Assembly: GCA_016800925.1 (NCBI GenBank)
Contig: JABCPU010000061.1
Span: forward strand, 124,001 to 188,000
Origin: Suillus spraguei
Lineage: Eukaryota; Basidiomycota; Agaricomycetes; Boletales; Suillaceae
Length of the DNA: 64,000 bases
Reading direction: 5' to 3'
The notes under the pieces were generated by a model. It had not been told where the DNA came from, searched no databases, and was given only the letters and a program-made list of their open reading frames with translations. The position numbers and the translations under genes were made by a program. Positions within the stretch are counted from its first letter, which is position 1. Every line of letters starts with the position of its first letter. Of this stretch, positions 44,556 to 55,019 are shown one piece after another.

Positions 44556-45360
44556 TCATTTCCCGTAATACACGCCACTACTAGTTGACAGTTGTTCGTA
44601 CTCCTGGAAGGCAATCGCAAGCATGCTAATCCCTTCATCAGACTTGGCCACGAGTTCAGCGTGATGTTCTAGAATGCTAAGGATCAGACGTGGTCCTAGC
44701 ACAAACATTTGTACGAGCTGGGTGAAATTGAGAACACCGAAATAAATACCAGCTCCGAACCCGAGAACTATAGTAATGATGAGGAGTGGTCAAGTATGGA
44801 TGACTATCACAGATTGGCGTACTAGTTCTGAAGACAGTGGCCAAGATAAAGCAACAAAGCTAGCATATGCATAATGTCAGTGAACAAGATAATAACATCT
44901 AATTCGCGGAACTCACGCCACAAAGTACAGCATATAACTTTTGATTAAAACCGTGAAGTAGGCTCTGATGATCGATCCCGTTGATACACGTTGGCGCAAT
45001 TCATGGAAGTGTATTACGAGAATCCAGGCTGCAAGACACAAGGCAAGGACATCCCATACAGTGGTAGAAATCCAAATTAAGTCATGCAGACGTGCAGCAT
45101 CTATGTCAGCGAAGAAAGTGGCACACTGATTGGTACTGGGCCCGAAAAAGACTGATATTTGCCCATGAGTCTCGTGCTCGAGATTTATATCGACAGCTAA
45201 AGGCTTACCTCCCGGAACATTGATGTCTGCCACGAGCACCATAACTTCGGAGGCCATCATTGAAGCCAGTAAGACTACAACGAGAAAGATAAATATCTTT
45301 TTGGATCACCTATACATGGCATGTATGCGAGTCATCATGATGACTTGCATGATATCTCAG
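44556..45360 (-). pseudogene. Partial DUF6533-type multi-pass membrane protein, disrupted
   Basis: On the minus strand the C-terminal part of a common Agaricomycete 7-TM-like family is visible: MQVIMMTRIHAMYR, an in-frame TGA (45308-45306), SKKIFIFLVVVLLASMMASEV, TVWDVLALCLAAWILVIHFHELRQ, AYFTVLIKSYMLYFV, an intron, then LVQMFVLGPRLILSILEHHAELVAKSDE and a stop at 44556. The TGA stands where the family has Arg, so a CGA to TGA change is the simplest explanation. A second TGA interrupts the last exon near VIVIHT unless an unrecognised intron removes it. The N-terminal membrane segments expected upstream (45.4-46.3 kb) are not recognisable. The family is thought to be membrane sensors of unknown ligand. 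I read it as a decaying locus. Confidence 0.6.
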
Positions 45361-46402
45361 TCAGATCAATATCAATAAGATACTACAGCTGTATGGCTCA
45401 CCACCTAGTATCGCAACGACGAGAATATTCGTCCATACCAGTATAAACCAAATGATCGTTCATGAAATCACAGGTCACCCAGAAAGCTCAATAATTCAGA
45501 TGAACGTACAGCTGATGCAATCGTTACGTCGAACCAACAAGCTGTCAGATAACACTCACCCCTGTTTGTGTCTTAAATGAGCGGGAGGGAGATACCATAC
45601 TAGGGATCATACAAAATACCCATTGCGTTTATCCTCGATACTAGCCTGCATGCCGCCGGTCAGAAGACTCAGGCGCAAACACAGTATATTTGAGGATACT
45701 CACACAGCATGGTGGCACTGATTATGAGAGGTGCGTTGTTAGCGTGGTGCAGTGGCATCTATCAGATGACCTTGCAAACGTACCGACAATAGATTACTCC
45801 AATATGACGCACCTGACATAAGTATTGTAAAGTCAGCACAACTTGTCAACTGTGCTCCTAACATAACGTACACAACAGTGATGAGAGACTAGTGTTGCTT
45901 CTGCTTTATTGATAGGCTAGCCATGAGAGTTCGAGTCTGCCTTTTCACAAAGGCCAATCCTTCCCAGAAGCATCTAACTTCAGGACTTTCCAGAACTCGT
46001 CTCCATGCTTAATATTCAAGGACATTGCGTGGGTGAGTGGTTTCGAGTGTGTTTGAGTTCTCTTTTCAGTATTGAATATATAGACTAAATGAGAGCATTA
46101 GCTAAGTATATAGACTATTAATAAAAGTGTCTTACCTCCTCAGTTTACGAGTGACTGAGGTAACTTACAGTAAAGGCAAATGAACGTGATTATGTAAGTA
46201 AGAAGTCACGTGTGACGATTATCGCACTTCTACTTTCAAAATCAGAGAACTCGTATATAGTAGGAAATCTTTCCGTGATATTAGCTTACATAATATATAC
46301 CCCAAATAATCAACACAGCAGAGGTTACAGCTATTTGCATAATGGTAAAAGCCGGAGTCATGGGTCACCGAGTATGAGTATGATATGACTTTCCAGTAAG
46401 CC
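45361..46402. other. Degenerate or intergenic region
   Basis: The missing 5' part of the membrane-protein relic should lie at the left side of this stretch, but no clear transmembrane exon is readable. No other gene was seen. Confidence 0.4.
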
Positions 46403-47427
46403 ATGCTCTCCATCCTTGTTGACACTGCTGGCTTTGTCGATCACGGCATCGCCCCTTAAAGTTCGCAATTCCCGCATCACCCTCCATGACCAGGAGGCTA
46501 AAATTCTCCAATGGTACTAACCTCGATGAAGCTCGCGTGGCGGCCTTCAGGGACTACAGCACGCATGGCAGAAGTGTATGTCAATCGGTGTTACTTCTGA
46601 TTTGGAGGGCAGTATTGATGATGGTACCCTTGGCATCAGGCCTATACGCTTGACACTCGGCACCCTGCGAAATTTATCGACAGAAACGATCCCGACTATC
46701 ACTGACTTCCTGTATGCCCAGGGCACAATTTACCAGCCCTACACTACGGATACAGATGACGGTGGAGAGTCAACTTTGGTGAAACTGACCCTGCCATGTG
46801 CAATATTGCATACATGTAAGCTACCTCACCTCCTGGATCAATCCAGACTGATATTAATTGTTTTGTTCCAGTCCTATCACCACCACCCCGCGCGCATCGA
46901 ACTATTGGGGTATCAATCAGAGAATCACATACGGCCCCACTGAGATCTTCAGTCCCACCGCTGGTATCGATTGTGGCTGCACTTTTCTTCACACTGCCTC
47001 CGGTGTGTATCCAGAGTCAGTGAGTAACAATGATCTAATCAGCGTTCGATAGATGCCTATGAGAAGTACCAGGTTGCAACTGGCGGTAATTTGGATCCGG
47101 CGACTAATCTTCCCACTATACTAGTACAGTGCCTTACAGAACCTGGACTTTCATATTGACGACGTACGTTAATTCTGTCAGCCCTCACATCCTTTGTTCA
47201 CCGTTTTGCACAGCAAACCTACAGTCTCACCCCTAACGCCCAAATCTGGTTTCGTTCTCTCAAGGTGATTACAACGCTATATATCTCATCGTCAAAAACC
47301 TGGTCAAGGGTATCACTTTGTTAATGGCTATGTATTCCTCCAGCATTTCTACATTGTGCTTGATACCGCTAACTCTCGCGTCGGTTTTTCCACAACCCTG
47401 TTCACTGCCAACGCCATCACCAACTAA
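46403..47427 (+). pseudogene. Relic of a secreted aspartic protease (A1, polyporopepsin-like)
   Basis: Fragments of one protease appear in order but in different frames: a signal-like start MLSILV/TLLALSITASP, propeptide SRITL and RRLKFSNGT, VAAFRDYSTHGR, then directly SIGVTSDLEGSIDDGTLGI, PTITDFLYAQGTI, PITTTPRASNYWGINQ, the second catalytic-site block GIDCGCTFLHTA, LTPNAQIWFRSL, and a C-terminus NGYVFLQHFYIVLDTANSRVGF ending TAA at 47427. The segment that should hold the first catalytic Asp (DTGS) and most of the N-terminal lobe is absent between about 46574 and 46580. The second site reads DCGCT instead of the usual DTGTT. Stops and frame changes occur throughout. The locus cannot make an active enzyme. 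Confidence 0.8.
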
Positions 47428-47947
47428 TGCACTAGTTAGTGCGCGTTATACTATCCCATTACTAGAAATTCACACCACTCATACATATCTAAAGTCATCT
47501 CATTTTCGTCGAATTGCGCACCTAAAACGGCCGGCGGGAACGGCGGACTGGTGGGGTACGTCTCACACCAGGGCATTTGCGAATTCAGAGATGTAGCTCG
47601 GGCACCGAGGGCCCTTAGACTAGACCGTACTGTCCTCCATAGAGTATAGGACATAAATTGGATTTACAAAAAAACACTGGTTCGTGATCATCGGGAAATG
47701 ACCCTCGCTCAAATAAGGGCAGGTAGAGCAGACGCAAATGAACGAGCAAACTAGTGCTGCTATGGTCCGGTACATATCTGTGCAGCAGTTGTTTTACACA
47801 ACAATTTTGGGTTTAGACCCCTAAACTAGTCTCAATTTGAGATTCCAACCACTTTTCTTTCCACGTCAGTAATCTTGGGACCTCACCAACGGGGTTCGAA
47901 CCTGCAATAATACTTGGCGCCCATCCGTCTCACCTCACAACACAGCC
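47428..47947. other. Intergenic stretch upstream of the GST gene
   Basis: No coding signal. GGGGTTCGAACCTGC at 47889-47903 resembles a tRNA B-box, but no cloverleaf could be drawn around it on either strand. The GST promoter should be here. Confidence 0.45.
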
Positions 47948-49128
47948 ATGACTGACTCCGGCAAAGTTTATCATCGCTCATGCACCGGACTAGCTCTCCA
48001 AACCGTCGAACAACATACACAAGACGAAAACATCACCCTTTTTTCAGGCTGTTTTTGTCCATTCGTACAACGCGTATGGGTCGCGCTTGAATATCTTGAG
48101 ATTCCTTACAAAGTGGGTGAATCTTGTTGTACTTGAGTAAAGGCAGACTGATCGAGGGCGATGGTGATGCAGTATTGTAAGTTAACATGCCGATCATCAA
48201 GTATGGTAATGATAATGATTGCATGCATGCTTGACGGATGGCAGATGAAGTTGATCCCTATCAAAAACCACAAGAACTACTCAACGTCTCGCCGAAAGGC
48301 CTAGTCCCAGCGCTCATGCTCAACGCTTTCGATCCACCTCGAGCGCTTAATGAAAGCACCGTCATCCTTGACTTTCTCGAAGAGTGCGTTTCATCCCACC
48401 CTCACAAGATCTCAACGTTGCTAAACTGGCTGATGACGATCAAGTATCGCTGCAAAGTCAACGCATAAAAGCCTCTTCCCACCACCAACAGATCCATGTT
48501 TGTAAAACCTAACACATATTCGAAAGCACTCACATACATAAACCATGTTCATTTCCCAGATGCGAAAGCGCTCGTGAGGCTCCAATCAGATCATATCAGC
48601 CGAACGCTCGTGCCTGCGTTTTACAGGTATCTTCAAGCTCAAGATCCAGAGGCGCAGATTTCTGGAGGGAAAGAGTTTCATGCAGCTGTCCAATCATTAG
48701 TCGAGCTTTTCGAACGCGCTGAAAGAGAGGTAGGGGGGACAGGGCTTTGGGTTGAAGGTGGTGATCTGGGATGGGCGGACGTCGTTGTTGCACCGTGTAG
48801 GTGTTTATTTCTACTCATACATGTGATGGAACGCACTTAAGCCGTGACGGAGCAGGGATCTTCAGGGCGACTAATGTGTTGAAACACTACCGCGGGTTTG
48901 AAATGCCGCGAGGAACTAAATTTGAAGCATGGTTGGGGAGGCTTTTCGAGCATCCTGCGTTCAAGAAGACTTGTAGTGATGAAGAGTTGTATCTGGACAG
49001 TTATGAGCGGTGAGTGCATGTGTTGGATAGGGGGCGGGGCGACTTACGTGTCCTGTAGATATGCGTTTAACCGCCCGAACACGAGTCAGGTGGCTAATGC
49101 GATTAATAGTGGGAGGGGGCTACCTTGA
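47948..49128 (+). CDS. Omega-like glutathione S-transferase
   Basis: Six exons: 47948-48116, 48245-48383, 48472-48497, 48560-48800, 48866-49009 and 49059-49128; GT-AG introns, frame intact, 262 residues. The thioredoxin-fold N-terminal domain has the active-site region SGCFCPFVQRVWVALEYLEIPYK, where the cysteine of FCPF is the likely catalytic residue of omega-class enzymes, and then NVSPKGLVPAL with the cis-proline and NESTVILDFLE binding the gamma-glutamyl part of glutathione. The helical C-terminal domain reads RLQSDHISRTLVPAFYRYLQ, GGDLGWADVVVAPC and the family end FEAWLGRLFEHPAFKKTCSDEELYLDSYERYA. Probable roles are glutathionylation, thioltransfer or detoxification in the cytosol. The GT chosen at 48117 extends exon 1 by four bases beyond the more obvious GTGGGT, because only this keeps frame with EVDPYQKP. 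Confidence 0.9.
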
Positions 49129-49576
49129 GCGACAGAGACTCAGGAATTTTTTGAGTCATATGAACGCATTGCAAAGTGAATAAAACAGCGCTACGGGTCT
49201 CAAGATCTCGGCTGTGTGCTGCGGGAAATGAAAGTTGGTCGGTAGGGTATAACAGTCTTGGGGGCGTCGAACGTGTGATAAATTGCATAATTGTTCGCAG
49301 AAGGAGCAGAAGAGAGGCGTGCGAAAGGGCCCTGTATGAGATTTGAAATTCAGGGAGCGAACGAGGCCATCGACAAAAGAATTGAGGGTCAAGCATTTGT
49401 CTGCACCCCGATAGAGGAAGCAACGGGTGGGTGCAAAAGAATGACGAAAGAACAGAAGAGACAACGATGCAGATCTATTGTGTTGAACGACCGAAGCTCG
49501 ATAGACTATCAACGTAAGTTGGAGCAAGGTGTGCTGTGCCACATTGTTTACTCACGCGTAGACTAAATTTTGTAGG

Positions 49577-51178
49577 CTAAGCAGCATCAACCTGAACGCT
49601 CTCACCCGTCTGCGTGACTTGTTGCACGACTTCACTGACAGCCGAGCCGTTACCGCGCTTTTGTGCGCTAGTAACAACCTCCAGCACACTCGCTAGACCC
49701 GCCTTCCACGCAACAAGACGCTTTTCCAGCGCCTCCCATTGCTCTCGCTCAAACGTGCGCGCTGATGAGCGGTAGACATGTAAAGATTGTGTAGTCTGCG
49801 AGAGCTTTCCCGAAACAAGGCCGGCACGAATTACTATCGGAGGATTATTTGAGATAATAATAAACGATAGAATGTCAGGAGGACATACCATCAATCGCCC
49901 ATTTCTCTACTTGATTCAATTCAATCTGCAGGACCGACGCGATCTCTGAATACGGCAGGTCATGCCCGACGTGTGCAAAACCCAGTGACGCAAATGACAG
50001 AAGACGAATCTTCCGCTCAAGCTGTGCTCGGTCGAGTTCTGCAGGTCCGTGAATGGTTCAAATATGTGGCATCAGTCATAATGAACCAACTGACCATATG
50101 TTTCGAGAACAGCGGGATGGCTTTCGAGCCATGAATAGAATTCTGGTAGGCCATTATTCAAAAACACCTGCAAAAGAGAGAAAATTTCATGATCTTTTGC
50201 TGAGACAACAGCGTCCAATTTGAACAATGGATCCAAGTCAAACAAGGAGGGTAGGCGCAATGCTAAGACTATGGCATCGATAACTGCCAATTGACCTTCA
50301 GGCGAGGAGGACGGTAATGAAGAAACGTAGGAAAGCGTGTAATGATAAGCAGTTTCGCTGTATGAATTAAATATCAATCACAACCTTCATCAGTCAAATG
50401 GAATAACACATACGACTGGCCAGATTGTATGAATGCATCAACAATGGACTTGAGGAATTGACTGCGCTCTTCCCTAGAGATGTCCCACTCTTGTAGCCAC
50501 TGCTCGACATCTTTTCTTGATAGACGCAAGGTCTCGAGCTCTCCATTTGCGGCGGCGACCTGCAGTAGCGTGGTGTAGATAGGTAGACGAAGAGTTGAAT
50601 TACGAGGGGTAGCATTGAATAAATTTGATATGCTGTTTAAGAACTGAGCACATAGCCTGCATAAAGGTGCTTGAAGCGCAGTACTTACACGCGGTACCTC
50701 ACTGACGGATGCTCGGAAGGTGACGAAGCAAGAACACCCAGGAGCGATGATACGTGATGTTGAATCTCTGGTGAGTTTGCCGGCCATAGTGTCAAAAGGT
50801 GAGAGAAGAGAAGGTTGAAGTAACCCTCGATTTCTGCATTTCGGAATCAGATCTAATTCACTGCGGGAAATACTGGGGATGCACCTTGTTCTGATCCATC
50901 GCCCAAGCTGTTCGTCTGATCCAGCACAAAGGTCAATGCGTTCTGTCTTCTCTCCTGATCCTGTTCAATAGGTCTGGCCCCTTCATCTAGCCTAGCATAT
51001 CTCGGAAAGATTGCAACGCAGTAGCACGTTCATCCTCTGGGCTACTTCGAATGGCATAATCCACTAGCTCTCGGATCTGAATAGAGATCAGGAATAAGTC
51101 TTCATCAAGAAAACATGATTATACCTGTTCTTCGAAAGTCCCTTCTGCGAATACTGACACTGAATCTGCGGTAGCCAT
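49577..51178 (-). CDS. Translation initiation factor 3 subunit M (PCI domain), apparent frame breaks
   Basis: Seven exons: 51178-51125, 51076-50885, 50833-50691, 50643-50414, 50357-50095, 50038-49889 and 49833-49577. eIF3m is a PCI subunit of the eIF3 complex, which loads the 40S ribosome. Seen: start MATADSVSVFAEGTFEEQ; IRELVDYAIRSSPEDERA; helical repeats ending in FYSWLESHPAVLETYG; the winged-helix PCI part ELDRAQLERKIRLLSFASL and [29 protein letters not shown]; and the typical end FEREQWEALEKRLVAWKAGL. Exon 2 is 192 nt where 193 are needed; the break lies near 50990, between QSFRE and YARLDEGA. Exon 3 has another near 50811, between YFNLLFS and HLLTLWPAN. Because eIF3m is normally a needed housekeeping gene, these single-base gaps look like assembly errors. 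Confidence 0.85.
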
Positions 51179-51448
51179 TTTGTTCGGCGGTCGAACTATC
51201 CTTGTGGCAAGAAGTGTGTAAAATCTTGATATTACATAAGCAGTCAAACCAGTTCAAGTTGCGCTGAAGTCTTATCCACTAATTTAACCACACAATGTCT
51301 GGAATCAAGCGAAGCACAAATCTGATCCACCATCAACCCACAAGATTGATATTGCATGTGTCCTGTCACGGTACGGTAGGTAGTAAAGTAAGGGTATGCA
51401 TAGTCAATGAAAGTTACTAAATATATAGCACAAGAACTGTCAAACATC

Positions 51449-53713
51449 CTAGCACTTATCATCCAATGACTCTGAATCATACAAGTCCTGGTCGCCCAGC
51501 GTTTTGGAATCATCGATTTCATCTTCATCTACAGAATCACACGCCTCATCATCCGAAAAATACTGGCCCTCAAATGCCATACGCAACGCTGTGCTCGGAC
51601 TGAACAGCGTAAACTTCGAATTTCCCAGGTGGACCTTAACTACCGAAAACATATATCCTTTCGGTGGCGAGTCGCTTCGTGCACGAATCTCGTCAGCGAT
51701 CTCCGGCCATATGGGATCCTTCCCAGGGAACTGATGAAGCTTATGCACGGGGAGCACGTGGATCTTCGACGGATACACAGTCATGTCGAGCATGAGCACG
51801 AGTTTATCGCTAAATGCAGGGAACTGCTGCTGTGCTTCACGAACGCACGTTTCCACGTCTTTGGCCATTCCCGAGATCTCACTAGTTTCGAAGCCTGCGA
51901 TGACTTGAAGACTCTTACGGATATCGCGTGATCCCCACGGCCCTAATGGCGATTCGAACAAGAAGCTTGAGACGAGGACTGGAGGGACTCACCAACTGTG
52001 CACCTCAGAACTTGACACCACTTCTTGTGTCCATTGCGCCAAGCGGTCCTTTGGCATTTCTCTGAGCAATAGATTGATATCAAGCAGCCTGAGCACCGAC
52101 GCTTTTTGCTGATAAACTGGGATGTGCACATCGGACACTGGAATAGATATCAATATCCATATAATGGAACTAGAAATGATCAGCGTACTCCTGGACCACT
52201 GCACCTGTATTCATGGAAGTTTATAGGTTCTACACTGCGATGGTCCATAGCTTCAATAGTGGATTTCAGAACGATTTCGAGAGCAACCCCCAACCCTTCG
52301 TCACGTATCTCTCGTTTTTCCATAGGAACACTTTGCATGCGAAACCAGTGTCGGAAAATAGATTCAACAACCCTGTGGTATATGAAAAATGTGGCGAGAA
52401 GGAATAGCAACTCTATGTCACCCATGCGGCCACGGATTGGTTTATCGCGACGGTGGGCGTGAGGCGGGCAAACAACCCCTTCTCCAACGTTTGAATGAGG
52501 CCAGCATCGATTGCCTGACATACAGCTGTTACTCCATCATCTGCATCGCGAATAGCGGATGCGATGTACGCGTACCCCGACCACAGAACTTTTTGTCTAC
52601 CCGCAAGTCCCATCTCTGGATGAAAATCTAATTCCTCGTTTGCTTGCACTAAGATCCTTGGCAAGATCTGAGTGATCGTATCCACCACCGTACAAATGGA
52701 ACCTTGGCGGATAAGTTGCGCGCGGCACGAAGGATCTTGGCGACTGATAGTCTGGAGAAACTGGAAGGAATAATCGAGACCAAGAGTATAGAGATGAAGT
52801 TGTTGTACACTCTGATCACGTGGCGTCCACGATCGAGGTTCTTTTACGGCAGCAGCATCTCTGGTAATCCGACGGATGTATCGGAGAAGGGTGAATACAA
52901 CGGGCTTCACCCCACCGGCAGCGTGTATATAATTCGATAAGGGAAGGGTTATTCTGTCTGGATTTTCAGATTCAGATACACACACAAAGTTCGTTAGCGC
53001 AAAAGACGCCCGGAGCTTTGAGATAAGGCCATCCGTTGTAGTTCCAGGGTCACCTGGGAGTACATCTCCCCTAATGTTTCCAACCAATATCCATAACTGC
53101 GCGACAAAGTGTTGGACAGAAACAGAAGAACGGAGCATGTGACGTCCTTCTTCCGATTTCGTGCAGATCAATGAGAGCGGTGTGACGCACAATTTCACAG
53201 CATCGAAGACACTGCAAAGATCTGGGCGCGGAGGTGTAACTGAGACATCATAAGGAGGAGGGAGGCAATTTCGAGCGAAGAACCGGATCCACGGGTATAT
53301 TTCATCCCAACTCCTCACGATATACTTTGTCACGGCGTCGTCCTTGACACCAGTAGTAGCTGAACAGGCGACCGAGGTAATCTTCACCAATCCAAAGAGA
53401 GCCAATTTTGCGCGTATGATGCCAGGAATATTCTTTGGATCGATATAGTTCGGTACTTGAAACGATTTGAGCGTTGCGTGAAAGATGGGCACCAAGCTGC
53501 AAAAACGGGAGGCACTACTGATCGGGATCAAGTCAACCAGCCTTGCTAGTTCTGCAGTGGATCCCTTTAGAGCCTTCTTCGCAGTGATCTTGACTGCATG
53601 TTAGCGATTAAACGAATCAGCACGATAAGTGATCTGACTTGTGTTGCCGCTGGCAGAGACTTGAGTGCTTTTGTTTCGTCTATAGTGAGCTGCAAGCTTG
53701 CGACAAATGGCAT
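51449..53713 (-). CDS. MYND-type zinc finger protein (paralogue B)
   Basis: Four exons: 53713-53639, 53588-52189, 52137-52004 and 51965-51449; about 708 residues. It has the same layout as the MYND gene at 14.35-16.76 kb. The start MPFVASLQLTIDETKALKSLP echoes ALKSLPKR of the paralogue. A Leu-rich helical body follows (RSWDEIYPWIRFFARNCLPP corresponds to RRWNTLFPWLQFMYRHFLPF), then the MYND finger (YRCSGPGCPMC, RRCSGCLISIYCSEKCQRTAWRNGHKKWC) spanning two introns, and a C-terminal module (LVLMLDMTVYPSKIHVLPVH, KGYMFSVVKVHLGNSKFTLFSPSTALRMAF). The end is very acidic (SDDEACDSVDEDEIDDS). Exon 2 is 1400 nt, one short of 1401; the break is near 52414, between QSVAAWVT and ELLFLLATFFIYHRV. This suggests one deleted base. 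Confidence 0.8.
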
Positions 53714-54377
53714 GAGGGGTAGGTAATGGGCTTCAGTGGGGGACAGGTGGAAATTGGTCGATGTTTGAGAAGTCGAGCTTTATCATGATCATTATCGATG
53801 CCGTCCCAATTACAAAAGCCTCATTTTTTGTAAGTTTACCTTGTAGTAGTACCTAGAAGTATTGGCGTTAATGTAAATAAACTCTCACAATTATATACGG
53901 ACCTACTACTTGAAACACTCAGCCTTACAGCCAGGTCTCGATCTCAGATGTCCAGGCTCATAATCTGACACGTCGAATTCTCAGCTCTCCAGAGTCTCCG
54001 CACAGTTGTGGAAGTGAGTTTGGGTTCACTGGAAAGTCGAAAACGGCTGGACAGCACACGCGTTTACCTAGCATTACGTAAAGATTTGTGGGGAAATTGG
54101 TCATGGCACCCTCGCCATGATCAATTTTCCAAATTCCTATACCCAGTTGACTCATTATCGTCTGCAAATGAAGGCCAAACCCATGCCACCAGATTCTGTC
54201 AGTCAATCAGCATGTGAGGAGGACACTCATATTGTACCTTGGAGCTGCGAATGTATTGATAAAGTGATACAACATGCTTATCAACCAATAAATATTCTGC
54301 GAGTCTCAGGGGGACTCAATCATCAACATCCCATTTCGGAATCGGCAACCTAGGAGGCAGTTTCCTCCATCCAGTGG
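53714..54377. other. Intergenic stretch containing a hairpin
   Basis: No coding signal. It contains the 40-nt palindrome at 54092-54130 listed separately. Confidence 0.45.
54092..54130. repeat. Perfect-stem hairpin; one arm recurs at 55311-55327
   Basis: GGAAATTGGTCATGGC (54092-54107), the loop ACCCTC, then GCCATGATCAATTTTCC (54114-54130): a stem of about 16 bp with one mismatch. GCCATGACCAATTTTCC recurs at 55311-55327. The small gene at 54378-55019 therefore lies between inverted copies of the arm about 1.2 kb apart. Confidence 0.6.
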
Positions 54378-55019
54378 CTACCTCAGTAACGGAAGAAGAT
54401 TTTTTACAATCACCGATTGCCCCGGTTTGTAGTTGTGTGAAATACTCGAGCCACTTGGGATAGACGCTCGTGGGTCAGCTGCATGAGCTCGAATTTCTAC
54501 CTCGATAGCACCTGATTGTGAACGCTGGGCAGCGCATTGCTTGCTCAGTCGCACGGAGTTCTTCAGAGCGCCGATAAAAGATGGTGACACAGGAGACGGA
54601 GCTGGCGAAGACTCCGATGAGCCAAAGAATTTCCTAGCTGGGTTCTGTTGGAGACTGTCTGTAGGAGTACAACTAACCAGGTCAAAGCGATGCGCACCTT
54701 TGGACTGTACTGGACACCCGACCGATTCTTGAAAAATGGCAGGCGCTTCACCTTTAAACGCAAACGGTTAATGCGATAGATCCTGTTTGGAGCTGAGTCA
54801 AGAATTTGTTTTTCAGTGAGGGATATGTCACCAAAATCAGTGGGTGCGTGATCACCTTCTGAGCCGATAGTATTACTGGTGGCATCCGACTCGACGCAAA
54901 CGTCCCCAAAGGATGACAAGTCAGGAGGAAGGTGCAAGCTCACGTGCGGGGGTGCAGTAGATTTAGGCTAGAAAACTTGTCAAGGAGAAATGAACAGAGC
55001 TCTCAGGAATGCTCACCAT
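54378..55019 (-). CDS. Small basic Ser-rich protein, unknown function
   Basis: Three exons are proposed: 55019-55017 (only the ATG), 54967-54718 and 54658-54378, joined by GT-AG introns that keep frame for 177 residues. Exon 2 is acidic and Ser/Thr-rich at first (DVCVESDATSNTIGSEGD), then shows SLTEKQILDSAPNRIYRINRLRLKVKRLPFFKNRS. Exon 3 has SSPAPSPVSPSFIGALKNSVRLSKQ and ends in SVIVKNLLPLLR. I do not recognise it. Consistent splice phases and the lack of stops over all pieces support a real gene. A start-codon-only first exon is unusual, and another 5' exon could be used instead. It sits between inverted palindrome arms, so an origin inside a small mobile unit is possible. Confidence 0.5.

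Noticed and set aside
47889..47903. tRNA B-box-like GGGGTTCGAACCTGC
   Set aside because: No A-box, acceptor stem or anticodon arm could be placed on either strand at the right distance.
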